From Bacilli bacterium (GTDB taxonomy: Bacteria; Bacillota_I; Bacilli_A; ML615J-28; CAG-698): a stretch of DNA of 53,013 bases. This document shows positions 16,871-25,304 of the stretch, in pieces. Below the pieces are notes generated by a model. The model saw only the letters and a list, made by a program, of their open reading frames with translations, searched no databases and was not told the DNA's origin. Location: the NCBI GenBank assembly GCA_017962745.1, contig JAGCUR010000019.1:1-53013 (forward strand), given 5' to 3'. Numbering within the stretch: the first letter of the stretch is position 1; every line of letters begins with the position of its first letter. The translations under genes were made by a program, and so were the position numbers.

Positions 16871-18685
16871 TTATTTACCAAATAGTGAATCATATAGATT
16901 TAATAAATCATCAGATATCATACTATCTTCAATTGAATTAAATATTACTTCTTTATTACCATCTGATAAGCCTTGAATTGCTTCAATTAAGTTGGCTGTA
17001 TCTTCTTCAGTAATATTACCAGCGCTAATAGCATCTCCTGAAGCAGCAATTTGGGCTAATACTTCATTAACTGCTGCTTCTTCGGCCGGATCAGCCGTAT
17101 CAAAATCAGCTGCAGATAAGCCGCTTGATTCTAAGAAATCACTTACCGCATGTGATACGATGTCAAGGCTAGCCGTAATTAGTGGATTAGTAATAGTTAC
17201 ATAGACATCTAAGCTATCTTCAGTTAAGCATAGTCTATTTACTTGCATAGGTAAGATTCCGCCACCTTCAACTTCTAACATTTCGTTAAAGTTATCACCA
17301 CTAATTATTAAGCTATTTGTTGCTTCATCATATTCCATCATTTCGATTTCGCTAATCTTTTCAGCTAGTATTTCTTTAATAAAGTCGCTAGATGCTAAAA
17401 TATATGATTTAGTGGCTTCACTTAATCCTTCACCAATCTTAATTGTATCGTCTAAAGTAATTGATATTTGATTAGTATTATTACCACTAACATTTCCACC
17501 TAAAGTAATTAGTGTTTTTAGACCGTTTAAATCCAAAATAACATCAATTAATACGCGATCAGCATTTAAATCTACATCAATACCAGTTATGGCAAGTCTA
17601 ATTGAAGCATCAGTGTTTGGAATTTCAAATTCAGCCATGAAATTAGCATAGCCATTAGACTTTGCAAATATCATCGCATTAAAATCGGTTTCGGAAATAT
17701 TAATCTTTGGATCAGTAGATGCAATATTAGAAATAGCTAAGTTTTGTGTAACTGTAGTGATGTATAAAGGTTCATTAAATTCGCTATATTCAGGATTTAA
17801 TATTAATTGACTATCATCCACATCCGCTTTAGCTAAGTCACATCTTACGCCAAAACGATTTACAAATACTCCTAAATCTAAAATATCGTTTTCCTTACTA
17901 GTGATCATATCAGCTAGTGATACTAATGTTGCTCTTGTAGTTTCTCGTGATTCAATATTATCTGTAATTACTTTAGTTAAGAATGCTGATAAGCTATCTT
18001 TAGTAACGCCAATCTTTAAATTTTGTAAATCCACATCAACTTTTAATTCATCAGTTGATAGTTTTGCTTCTAAATCTGTTTCTTTTAGTCCCATTTTAGT
18101 AGCTAAAGAAAGAACCTTCTTCGATCCTTTACCAGCATAATTGATTTTACCAACCTTTAAAGTATCAATTTTTAAGAAGAATGCATCATCACTTTCTTCA
18201 AACGATACATATAGTTCAATACAAGATGCTTTTTTACCAATTAATGCTGGCATATAAAGTTTTAACTGTCCATCGCTAATCTTTGCATATAAGCTTTTAA
18301 TAATTATTCCTTTGCCACCAACTAGCGGAACGCTCGAATCTAAGGTAGATGCCCATATATAATTCTTAGAATCAGTATAATCAGCTGTATCGCTTGCTAC
18401 TGGTAAGTAGTTTTCGTTAAGTTTTTCTCTAATAATACAGAAAATTAAGACATTTAATTCTTCTTCATTAAGTGTTATATCGATATAGTTCTTTGTGTGA
18501 AGGTCAAAACCTTCTGATAAGACAGTCGATATGACTTCAGACTTATCAGCATCAGCCTTATATAGGCCAATTGGTGTGTCATCTGTATCGTTTCCAAGGC
18601 TTACATAAACCCCAATTACGATACCTCCTGCAATAAGAATGATTACTAATATGAATATAAGAAGAAATTTTAGTAGTTTTTTCAT
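16871..18685 (-). CDS. Large exported, membrane-anchored protein of unknown function
   Basis: This 604-residue protein has an uncleaved-looking N-terminal helix (residues 3-30) and an acidic extracellular region. A short motif recurs at each module start: ITLNEEELNVLI (about 70), NISETDFNAMIF (about 320) and LIISGDNFNEML (about 460). This suggests two or three repeats of a beta-rich domain resembling YpmS/DUF2140-like exported proteins; the match is by eye and weak. The last 90 residues are Ala/Asp/Glu rich and helical. It has a strong promoter and AGGAGG 6 nt before ATG. It stands alone between a terminator and the non-coding region. The function is not known. Confidence 0.8.
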   Translation of the reverse strand: MKKLLKFLLIFILVIILIAGGIVIGVYVSLGNDTDDTPIGLYKADADKSEVISTVLSEGFDLHTKNYIDITLNEEELNVLIFCIIREKLNENYLPVASDTADYTDSKNYIWASTLDSSVPLVGGKGIIIKSLYAKISDGQLKLYMPALIGKKASCIELYVSFEESDDAFFLKIDTLKVGKINYAGKGSKKVLSLATKMGLKETDLEAKLSTDELKVDVDLQNLKIGVTKDSLSAFLTKVITDNIESRETTRATLVSLADMITSKENDILDLGVFVNRFGVRCDLAKADVDDSQLILNPEYSEFNEPLYITTVTQNLAISNIASTDPKINISETDFNAMIFAKSNGYANFMAEFEIPNTDASIRLAITGIDVDLNADRVLIDVILDLNGLKTLITLGGNVSGNNTNQISITLDDTIKIGEGLSEATKSYILASSDFIKEILAEKISEIEMMEYDEATNSLIISGDNFNEMLEVEGGGILPMQVNRLCLTEDSLDVYVTITNPLITASLDIVSHAVSDFLESSGLSAADFDTADPAEEAAVNEVLAQIAASGDAISAGNITEEDTANLIEAIQGLSDGNKEVIFNSIEDSMISDDLLNLYDSLFGK

Positions 18686-18730
18686 TAATTACCCTCCTAA
18701 ATGCTTAAATTATGTTTTTTATCCACCAAG

Positions 18731-18759
18731 ATTATAGCACATTTTTTAGCCATTAACAA
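18731..18759 (-). promoter_or_regulatory. Promoter of the 604-aa exported protein
   Basis: The minus strand reads TTGTTA, 17 bp, TATAAT with an extended TG (TGCTATAAT). -35 at 18754-18759, -10 at 18731-18736. The leader is about 40 nt. Confidence 0.8.
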
Positions 18760-19335
18760 AAAAATGTACGCGTTTATTTTATCATTAAAAATTAATACTA
18801 GTGAAAACACCAAATGTTTAACTCCTATTAAGTTTAATTATCTAAAAACGATATGTTTTTAAAGGGGTGATGTGGATAAGTTTTGGATTTGGGGAAACTA
18901 TCCTTTTAGGCCCTTAAAAATACCCCTAAATTTGGGGGTATAAAAATAGCATTAAAAACTAAGCCCCAAAAGCTCCTAAAAAAGGCTTATTTTTTATAAA
19001 TAATATCAATATATTAAAAACGCTCAAAAAGGCACTTTTTCGAATGACATCCTTTTTATAAAATCTATCTTTTAAAAAATAACCCTTATCTTTAAAAGTG
19101 CTATTTTTTATCCCCGAAAAGCGCAAATTTTTGTTTTTAAATCGTTTTTTCGATTTTTTTCAAATAAGTTTTAAGATTGACGGTTTTTGAGAACCTAGCG
19201 CAAATTTTGGGTTTTTGGCCATTTTTAGGATTTTTCACAAAAATGGCTAAATTTTAGTCCAATTTTTAGCCTATTTTTAGTTATCTAAAAATGGGCCTAT
19301 TTTTCGACCCCCTAAAAGCTCCTTTTAAGGAGTTT
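18760..19335. other. Hairpin-rich non-coding region of about 580 bp
   Basis: No gene-like open frame was found on either strand. The DNA is unusual: long A and T runs interrupted by C/G clusters, with many short inverted repeats. Examples are ATACCCC/GGGGTAT (about 18919-18940), GCCATTTTT/AAAAATGGC (about 19218-19247) and TTTTTAG-TTAT-CTAAAAA (about 19275-19292). A direct repeat GCGCAAATTTT...GTTTTT occurs near 19121 and 19199. A DnaA-box-like TGTGGATAA lies at 18871-18879. The region is downstream of the truA terminator and upstream of the 604-aa gene promoter. It could be decayed sequence, a structured RNA or a chromosomal structural site; I cannot decide. Confidence 0.6.
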
Positions 19336-19362
19336 AAAAAAGCTCCTTTGTAAAGGAGCTAA
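19336..19362 (-). terminator. Terminator after truA
   Basis: The stem AGCTCCTTT / AAAGGAGCT with a short loop is followed by TTTTTT on the minus strand. A second, weaker GGAG/CTCC hairpin with a TTTT lies just beyond at 19315-19335. Confidence 0.9.
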
Positions 19363-19364
19363 AA

Positions 19365-20090
19365 TTAGTACTCAATATCCATTAAATATAGGCCATTTGC
19401 AGGGGCAGTTTTGGGGGCCTTCTTACGATCCAGTGATTTTAGGACGTTTTCAAGATCTAAAATTGTGATTTTACCCCTAGCAACATCGACCATCATCGCT
19501 ACCATTATCCTTACTTGGTTGTGCAAGAAGCCGTTACCTCTAAATTTTATCTTAAGTAAGGTCCCAACTTGCTCAAAATCGATCGAATATATGGTTCTAG
19601 TAGTGTTTTCTAACTTATGATTTTTGGTAATTGCCTTAAAATTATGGGTACCTACGAACACTTTAGATGCCTCTTTAAGCAAATCCACATTTAATTTATA
19701 TTTATAATACCATCTATAGTTAACTTTTAGGGGGTCAGTCTCCCCAAAATCCAGCAAATATTCATAAGTTTTAGCTAAAGCTTTGAATCTGGCATGAAAC
19801 CCCTCATCCACATGCTCTACTTTTAAGATATGAATATCTTTTGGTAAGCGCGAATTAAGCGCATTTTTCATAAAATCGGGCTTCATCACTACATCGAAGT
19901 CGAAATGGAAGACTTGACCGTAGGCATGTACGCCTGCATCAGTCCTTCCCGCCCCGTAAATCTTAGTCTTCTTTTTAGTTATTACTAATAGAACCGCTTC
20001 GATTTCGCTTTGAACGCATCTTAAATCATTTTGCACCTGAAAACCGTGAAAATTTGTTCCATCATATGCTACAGTGCACTTATATCTCAT
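19365..20090 (-). CDS. truA: tRNA pseudouridine(38-40) synthase
   Basis: This 241-residue protein has the catalytic motif GAGRTDAGVHAYGQV (Asp about 52), FHARFKALAKTYEY and FLHNQVRIMVAMM, diagnostic of TruA. It modifies uridines 38-40 in tRNA anticodon stems. It overlaps the ecfT stop by 4 bp and ends the ecfA1-ecfA2-ecfT-truA operon, a classic Bacillota order. In many relatives rplM and rpsI follow; here a terminator and the non-coding region follow instead. Confidence 0.97.
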   Translation of the reverse strand: MRYKCTVAYDGTNFHGFQVQNDLRCVQSEIEAVLLVITKKKTKIYGAGRTDAGVHAYGQVFHFDFDVVMKPDFMKNALNSRLPKDIHILKVEHVDEGFHARFKALAKTYEYLLDFGETDPLKVNYRWYYKYKLNVDLLKEASKVFVGTHNFKAITKNHKLENTTRTIYSIDFEQVGTLLKIKFRGNGFLHNQVRIMVAMMVDVARGKITILDLENVLKSLDRKKAPKTAPANGLYLMDIEY

Positions 20091-21055
20091 AAAACAAACC
20101 TCACTACGATCATCCCGGCAAGTAATAATAAGCTAAATACATATACAATATAGTCCCTAGCTTTATATTTTAATAAGTATAGGCTAGTTCTATCGTGCCC
20201 TGGAATATAGCTTCTAGCTTCCATAGCTAGCGCTAGGTCAGCTGCCTTTTTATAAGCTATTACAAACATTGGCACTAGTAAAGATACCATTTGACGTATT
20301 TTTTTGATTAATCCGCCCTGGCTAAACTCTACTCCTCTACTTGCTTGGGCTCTTAAAATCCTAAAAGCTTCATTAATTAGGGTTGGAATAAATCTTAATG
20401 CAATCGAAATCATCATTGTAAAGATTGATGTATCTAAATGTAGCTTTTTAAGAGGCGCAAACATCTTATCTAGACCTAGTGTAATATCAGTTGGCTTAGT
20501 ACATAGTGTTAAGCAACTAGACATACATACTAAAATTAATACTCTAACTAAAATAATACCGCTATTTATTAAGCTTGCATCGTGGATAGTTATGCTATAT
20601 GGCGTAATTACATCTCCATATACCCAAAACATCTGCAAACTAAAAGCACCCGCAAGAGTAGCCAAAAACTGAAGTAGCCTTAATTTTTTGACTAATCTTC
20701 CCAAAACAAAGAATAATACTAAAAGTAAAATGCCCGCTGCTAAGTTAAAATAAGTCAAAGTAAAATTAAAAGTATATAATTCGTTACCTGTTTTATTAAA
20801 TAATACTTGAAATACAAAAGTAAATATAAGTAAGGTTGCTATCATTTTAATACTCTTTAAGTATTTAATGATTGGCACTTTACTACTAATTACTAAAATA
20901 ATTGCTAAAGCGAAGAGTAAAGCTAATACATCTAACCTTCTAATGAAGAAGACCCCGATCATTAACATAAACATACTAACTAGTTTACATCTTGGATCTA
21001 GGCGATGTAACCACGAATTAGCGTGGTAATATTGACCAAATACTACGCTATTCAT
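20087..21055 (-). CDS. ecfT: ECF transporter transmembrane component T
   Basis: A membrane protein of 322 residues with 6-8 hydrophobic helices. Conserved motifs are HRLDPRCKLVSMF near the N-terminus and LRAQASRGVEF near residue 230 (the Ala-Arg-Gly coupling motif that contacts the ATPases). It scaffolds EcfA1/A2 and exchangeable vitamin-binding S components. It is longer than usual (about 265) because of an insertion with extra helices around residues 85-160. The start is ATG 21055, with GGAGG 5 nt upstream at 21061-21065; an in-frame TTG at 21067 lies before that site. Confidence 0.95.
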   Translation of the reverse strand: MNSVVFGQYYHANSWLHRLDPRCKLVSMFMLMIGVFFIRRLDVLALLFALAIILVISSKVPIIKYLKSIKMIATLLIFTFVFQVLFNKTGNELYTFNFTLTYFNLAAGILLLVLFFVLGRLVKKLRLLQFLATLAGAFSLQMFWVYGDVITPYSITIHDASLINSGIILVRVLILVCMSSCLTLCTKPTDITLGLDKMFAPLKKLHLDTSIFTMMISIALRFIPTLINEAFRILRAQASRGVEFSQGGLIKKIRQMVSLLVPMFVIAYKKAADLALAMEARSYIPGHDRTSLYLLKYKARDYIVYVFSLLLLAGMIVVRFVL

Positions 21056-21911
21056 GTTTACCTCCAATTAGTGCTTTTTCTAATTCGCTAAAAGCACTAG
21101 CTGCATCATATTTATATGGATCGATATCTAAATTATATTTTTTCTTTAACTCAATCATTATTTTAGTTAAATGTGGATAATCTAGATGAGCATCTTCTAC
21201 TAACTTTTCATCTCTAAATAACTCTAGGCTATCCCCATCATATAAAATATTACCTTTTTTAAGGACAATAGCGCGCCTACAATATTTAGTTACTACTTCC
21301 ATATCATGAGTAATTAAAACAATGGATATATGTTTTACTTCATTTAAATACTTTAAGAATTCTAATAACTCTTCTTTAGAAGCACTATCTAGACCAACAG
21401 TAGGTTCATCTAAAACTAAAATATCAGGTTTACTAGCAAGAATCCCCGCAATAGCGACTTTACGCATTTGCCCACCGCTTAAAGTAAATGGGTTACGATC
21501 CTTTAAGTCAGCAATACCTAATGTTTCCATCGCTTCGATTGCTAAAGTCTCTGGGTTATCTAGTTTAAAGTTCTTCGGACCAAAAGATACATCTTTTAAA
21601 ACAGTATCTTCAAATATCTGATATTCTGGAAATTGGAAAACTAATCCTACTTTTTTTCTAATTGGTAATAATTTAGTTCTTTTAGTTACTTCTTTTTCAT
21701 CAACGACTAGTTTTCCTTTTTGAGGAATAAGTAATCTATTTAATAAATGAGTTAAAGTTGACTTACCAGATCCTGTATGACCAACTATTGCGATAAATTC
21801 GTTAGTATCTTTAATGTTTAAGTTATCAACTTTTAAGTAGTATTCACCACTTAACCTAGCTTTCCTTGATGTATCATACGAAAAAATTACCTGTGAAAGA
21901 TTAACTGACAT
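21048..21911 (-). CDS. ecfA2: ECF transporter ATPase EcfA2
   Basis: This 287-residue ABC ATPase has Walker A GHTGSGKST, Q-loop VFQFPEYQIFEDTV (the EcfA2-typical FPE.Q.FE motif), signature LSGGQMRKVAIAG, Walker B ILVLDEPTVGLD and the H-loop ITHDM. It energises vitamin uptake with EcfA1 and EcfT. It overlaps both neighbours (25 bp with ecfA1, 8 bp with ecfT), implying coupled translation. GGAGG lies 7 nt before ATG. Confidence 0.97.
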   Translation of the reverse strand: MSVNLSQVIFSYDTSRKARLSGEYYLKVDNLNIKDTNEFIAIVGHTGSGKSTLTHLLNRLLIPQKGKLVVDEKEVTKRTKLLPIRKKVGLVFQFPEYQIFEDTVLKDVSFGPKNFKLDNPETLAIEAMETLGIADLKDRNPFTLSGGQMRKVAIAGILASKPDILVLDEPTVGLDSASKEELLEFLKYLNEVKHISIVLITHDMEVVTKYCRRAIVLKKGNILYDGDSLELFRDEKLVEDAHLDYPHLTKIMIELKKKYNLDIDPYKYDAASAFSELEKALIGGKHE

Positions 21912-22699
21912 ACTTCATCCTCCACATCTTCACTAATTTTAGAATCTCTGATCATATTAAGTAACTTAATCGTATCAGGAATTACTAAATTAGCTTCTTT
22001 TAATAACTCTTCGTTTTCTAATATTGTCTTAACATCACCGCTAGCTGTTATTAAGCCTTCATTCATAACGATTACTTTATCGGCTAAAACCATTTCGTTT
22101 AAGTTATGAGTGATATTAATAATAGTTTTTTTATGTTTTAAGTTAGAAATAACACTTAATACTTCTCTAACCCCTTTTGGATCTAACATACTTGTTGCTT
22201 CATCTAAGATAATAATATCAGTATCACAAGCAAGGATACCCGCAATCGCAACGCGTTGCTTTTCACCACCAGATAAAGATTCCGGACTACGATCTAAAAA
22301 CTTATCCATACCAACTAGCCTAGAATACTCATCAATGCGCTTAATTATTTCATTGCGTTCAATTTGTCTATTTTCTAAACCAAAAGCAATATCATCTTTG
22401 ACCGTTACACCAACAAATTGGTTATCGGGGTTTTGGAAAACAATTCCGATACGTCTACGCAACATATCGTTTTCTTCGTTTTCTAGTTCAGCTTTTAATT
22501 CGCAACCATCAATATAGATATGTCCACTCGTTGGGACAAGTAAGCCGCATAAAAGTTTAGCAAGTGTTGATTTACCAGAGCCGTTATGGCCAACAATACA
22601 AACAAACTCGCCTTCTTCAATTTCTAAAGATACGCCACCTATGGCATTCTTTATATCTTGGTATTCAAATTTCAAATCTTGCACTTTGATAATTGCCAT
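21887..22699 (-). CDS. ecfA1: ECF transporter ATPase EcfA1
   Basis: This 270-residue ABC ATPase has Walker A GHNGSGKST, Q-loop VFQNPDNQFVGVTV (typical of EcfA1), signature LSGGEKQRVAIAG, Walker B IIILDEATSMLD and ITHNL. It is the first gene of the ECF operon with its own promoter (22723-22751). The module probably serves the RibU-like S component at 27697-28464 and others elsewhere. Confidence 0.97.
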   Translation of the reverse strand: MAIIKVQDLKFEYQDIKNAIGGVSLEIEEGEFVCIVGHNGSGKSTLAKLLCGLLVPTSGHIYIDGCELKAELENEENDMLRRRIGIVFQNPDNQFVGVTVKDDIAFGLENRQIERNEIIKRIDEYSRLVGMDKFLDRSPESLSGGEKQRVAIAGILACDTDIIILDEATSMLDPKGVREVLSVISNLKHKKTIINITHNLNEMVLADKVIVMNEGLITASGDVKTILENEELLKEANLVIPDTIKLLNMIRDSKISEDVEDEVCQLIFHR

Positions 22700-22722
22700 A
22701 TAGCATACCTCCTAACCAGTAA

Positions 22723-22751
22723 ATTTTAACATAATAACCCTTATATTTCAA
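22723..22751 (-). promoter_or_regulatory. Promoter of the ecfA1-ecfA2-ecfT-truA operon
   Basis: The minus strand reads TTGAAA, 17 bp, TAAAAT (-35 at 22746-22751, -10 at 22723-22728), about 24 bp upstream of ATG. Confidence 0.7.
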
Positions 22752-22775
22752 GGTAAGCGGATTACCTCGCTTACC
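22752..22775. repeat. GC hairpin immediately upstream of the ecf promoter
   Basis: The arms GGTAAGCG / CGCTTACC are perfect around an 8-nt loop, abutting the -35. On the plus strand CTTTTTT follows, so it would look like a terminator for plus transcripts, but no plus gene is present. It could be an operator or an antisense stop. Confidence 0.5.
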
Positions 22776-22865
22776 CTTTTTTAATGATTTTTAAATATAA
22801 ATAATTGATATGGAAAAATTAGGCGTTTTACAGAGCCATTTATTTTTAAGCAAATATTTCCTACA

Positions 22866-22892
22866 TACAAAAATAGACTAATTTTTAGTCTA
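22866..22892 (-). terminator. Terminator after the HEPN-like gene
   Basis: The stem AATAGACTAA / TTAGTCTATT with a short loop is followed by TTTTTG on the minus strand, immediately past the stop codon at 22893. Confidence 0.8.
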
Positions 22893-23321
22893 TTAGTGTC
22901 TACCATATTCCTTTTCTGCTTTTAGTCTTGTATCGTTTACTATCTTATAATATTCTTTTAGCTTATCGTGATCTTCTTTTAATCTGGAAGCTTCCCTTTC
23001 ATATTCAGGAGTAGCTGGAAAGTTATCAAGGTATATGAATTTAATATAGCCGCTATGGGCCCAGTGATTTCTAATACCGGTAATTTGGAGTAAATATTCA
23101 TATTCTTCTTCCGTAAAGAAATGATCATTATCGCTAAAGTCAAGTTCTTGTAAGTTTTTAATTGCTTGGCCTAAAGTGATCTTTTCTTTTAAAAGATTAT
23201 AAAAGTTTGCTTTGTAATCCCCATTTAACATTGAAGCATAGATATGCTTAATATCGTTTTCGATTACTTGGCAATACATTATAACTTCCCCTACATAATA
23301 AATAAAATCTCTAAAACTCAT
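22893..23321 (-). CDS. Small helical protein with HEPN-like RNxxxH motif
   Basis: This 142-residue, probably all-helical protein contains GIRNHWAHSGYI near residue 84. R-N-H-W-A-H fits the R-x4-H motif of HEPN-superfamily RNases. Many HEPN proteins act as toxins or RNA processing enzymes; others are inactive. No nucleotidyltransferase or antitoxin partner lies adjacent, so a toxin-antitoxin role is not supported here. ATG 23321 follows AGGTGA. A TATAAT at 23338-23343 gives a separate promoter. Confidence 0.6.
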   Translation of the reverse strand: MSFRDFIYYVGEVIMYCQVIENDIKHIYASMLNGDYKANFYNLLKEKITLGQAIKNLQELDFSDNDHFFTEEEYEYLLQITGIRNHWAHSGYIKFIYLDNFPATPEYEREASRLKEDHDKLKEYYKIVNDTRLKAEKEYGRH

Positions 23322-23357
23322 ATTATCACCTAAATAGATTATATCATATTTATATAA

Positions 23358-23388
23358 GAAAAACTGACTAATAAATTAGTCAGTTTAT
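23358..23388 (-). terminator. Terminator of the oxaloacetate decarboxylase operon
   Basis: The stem AAACTGACTAA / TTAGTCAGTTT with a 3-5 nt loop is followed by a T-run on the minus strand. It lies 6 bp after the oadB stop. Confidence 0.9.
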
Positions 23389-23393
23389 AATTA

Positions 23394-24620
23394 TCAACCA
23401 AACATAGAAAGTAATATACCAGCGGCAATTGCACTTCCAATAACGCCAGCAACGTTAGGTCCCATGGCATGCATTAATAAGAAGTTTGTAGGGTCTTCTC
23501 TTTGACCTTCTTTTTGGACTACACGCGCTGCCATTGGTACAGCTGATACACCAGCAGCACCAATCATTGGATTTACTTTTCCACGTGTTAGCTTGCACAT
23601 TAACTTTCCACCTAAAACGCCTGAAGCTGTAGCTACGGCGAATGCTAAAATACCTAAACCGAAGATCATTAATGTTTGTAATCTTAAGAAGTTTTGGCCA
23701 TCAGCTGTAGCACCAACGCAAACACCTAGCAGGATAGTTACGATATATAATAGTGCATTTCCCGCAGTATCTACTAAATGAGGAACTACACCACTTTCTT
23801 TAAATAAGTTACCAAGCATTAAGCAGCCAATTAATGGTGCGCATGATGGAACAAGTAGGATAGCTACTGTAGATACAACGATTGGGAATAAAATCTTTTC
23901 AATCTTTGATACAGGGCGTAATTGTTGCATCTTGATTGCACGTTCTCTTTTAGTTGTTAATAATCTAATAATTGGTGGTTGAATGGCAGGAACAAGTGCC
24001 ATATAACTATATGCAGCAACTGAAATTGCAGGTAGTAAGTGGTCAGCAAGTTTTGTAGTAACTAAAATTGCTGTAGGACCATCAGCTCCACCAATGATAC
24101 CAATTGATGATGCTTCTTCAGCGTTAAAGCCTAGAAGAATTGCACCAAAAAATGTAATGAAAATTCCGATTTGTGCAGCAGCACCAAGTAGCATGCTCTT
24201 TGGATTAGCGATTAGTGGACCAAAGTCAGTTGTAGCACCAATTCCTAAGAAGATTAAACATGGATAAATACCAGTCTTAACACCTAAGTATAAATAACCC
24301 AGCAATCCTCCGAAATAGTGACCATTATACTTGATAAATCCACCTGCCGCATCTACTCCGTTTGCTAAATCATATTCTGCACTATCTACATACACGAATA
24401 TCTTATCAGCGACATTTGCGATTGGTAAGTTAACAAGTAACATACCAAAAGCAATAGGTATTAATAAATATGGTTCGAATGATCTAAATATTGCTAAATA
24501 CAAAAGTACAAAAGCAACTATTAGCATCACCGCATTTTGCCAACCATAATTAGCATTTGTAAAGAATTGTACAATACCAGAATCGCCTAAGAATTTTTGA
24601 ATTATTTCTCCGATTCCCAT
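23394..24620 (-). CDS. oadB: Sodium-pumping decarboxylase beta subunit (oxaloacetate decarboxylase)
   Basis: This 408-residue membrane protein has the family motifs FLGIGATTDFGPLIANPKS, IGIIGGADGPTAIL, and GAAGVSAVPMAARVVQKEGQ near the C-terminus. The Asp in TTDF and GGADGPT are the conserved Na+ and carboxybiotin site residues. The subunit decarboxylates carboxybiotin and exports Na+. Length is as usual, with an N-terminal hydrophobic stretch. It is the last gene of the operon, 6 bp after the biotin carrier. Confidence 0.96.
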   Translation of the reverse strand: MGIGEIIQKFLGDSGIVQFFTNANYGWQNAVMLIVAFVLLYLAIFRSFEPYLLIPIAFGMLLVNLPIANVADKIFVYVDSAEYDLANGVDAAGGFIKYNGHYFGGLLGYLYLGVKTGIYPCLIFLGIGATTDFGPLIANPKSMLLGAAAQIGIFITFFGAILLGFNAEEASSIGIIGGADGPTAILVTTKLADHLLPAISVAAYSYMALVPAIQPPIIRLLTTKRERAIKMQQLRPVSKIEKILFPIVVSTVAILLVPSCAPLIGCLMLGNLFKESGVVPHLVDTAGNALLYIVTILLGVCVGATADGQNFLRLQTLMIFGLGILAFAVATASGVLGGKLMCKLTRGKVNPMIGAAGVSAVPMAARVVQKEGQREDPTNFLLMHAMGPNVAGVIGSAIAAGILLSMFG

Positions 24621-24626
24621 ATATGT

Positions 24627-24968
24627 TTATCCAATGATTAATAACTTTTCGCCGTTATTAACTTTTTGTCCTTTGCTAACTAATACATTCTTAACAACTC
24701 CATCAAATGGAGATACAACTTCGTTTTCTAATTTCATAGCTTCTAAAATTGCTACTACTTGACCTTTCTTAACAGCATCGCCTGCTTTAACCTTAACATC
24801 AAGAATAGTTCCTTGCATAGGAGCAACAACTTCTTGACCTTCACCACTTGCAACTGGTGCAGCTGCAGCTGGTGCTGGGTTAGCTGCGATTGATCCAGCT
24901 TGTTCGCTTACTGCTTCTAATTCTACTTCGTAAACTTTACCATTAACTTTTACTTTATAAACTTTCAT
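24627..24968 (-). CDS. Biotin carboxyl carrier protein of the decarboxylase
   Basis: A 113-residue protein with an N-terminal VYKVKVNGKVYEVELEAV strand, an Ala/Pro-rich linker (about 28-45) and a biotinyl-lipoyl domain with the biotinylation motif LEAMKLENEV (lysine about 80). It carries CO2 from the alpha subunit to the membrane beta subunit. The usual AMKM reads AMKL here, a tolerated variant. It is a separate gene rather than fused to OadA, as in several Bacillota. Confidence 0.95.
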   Translation of the reverse strand: MKVYKVKVNGKVYEVELEAVSEQAGSIAANPAPAAAAPVASGEGQEVVAPMQGTILDVKVKAGDAVKKGQVVAILEAMKLENEVVSPFDGVVKNVLVSKGQKVNNGEKLLIIG

Positions 24969-24979
24969 TTTTATTCTCC

Positions 24980-25294
24980 TTAATTAATTTGTTTAACACT
25001 AACGCAACGTACGTTTTGTTTTGTTTCGTTATAAAAATCAATTGAAGCAACAAGCACTGCTGCCATCATATCATCATCAGCTTCTACTAAAGCTGGGTTA
25101 ACACTATTTGCTACTGGTGCACTTGTTTGAGCAGGTTCTGCCTTTTTATTTTTAGGAGTACCATCATCATTAAATTTTATTAAAGATAAAATATTAACGC
25201 ATAATACAATAATTAATAAAATTAAGAATACACCAGCAATCGCTACTATTGAATATAATAATGATTGACCAATTGTAATATCAGTTAAAAACAT
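24980..25294 (-). CDS. oadG: Oxaloacetate decarboxylase gamma-like subunit
   Basis: One N-terminal transmembrane helix (about residues 10-37) is followed by a linker and a short C-terminal region (DDDMMAAVLVASIDFYNETK). Size, topology and position between oadA and the biotin carrier match OadG-like subunits, which hold alpha and beta together. The sequence is poorly conserved in this family, so the call rests largely on context. Confidence 0.8.
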   Translation of the reverse strand: MFLTDITIGQSLLYSIVAIAGVFLILLIIVLCVNILSLIKFNDDGTPKNKKAEPAQTSAPVANSVNPALVEADDDMMAAVLVASIDFYNETKQNVRCVSVKQIN

Positions 25295-25304
25295 ATCTTC
25301 ACCT

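Noticed and set aside
18871-18879. DnaA-box match (TTATCCACA on the minus strand) in the non-coding block, suggesting an origin of replication
   Set aside because: The same 9-mer also occurs inside genes at 1710-1718 and 48987-48995, so single matches are chance level; no box cluster and no dnaA or dnaN gene is present.
22110-22517. A 135-codon plus-strand open frame
   Set aside because: Antisense to the conserved ATPase motifs of ecfA1; a shadow frame without support.
22752-22775. Rho-independent terminator on the plus strand
   Set aside because: No plus-strand gene precedes it; listed only as a hairpin next to the ecf promoter.
22893-23321. HEPN/MNT toxin-antitoxin pair
   Set aside because: The neighbours are the ECF transporter and decarboxylase genes; the only nucleotidyltransferase-type toxin, AbiEii, is 13 kb away and has its own partner.
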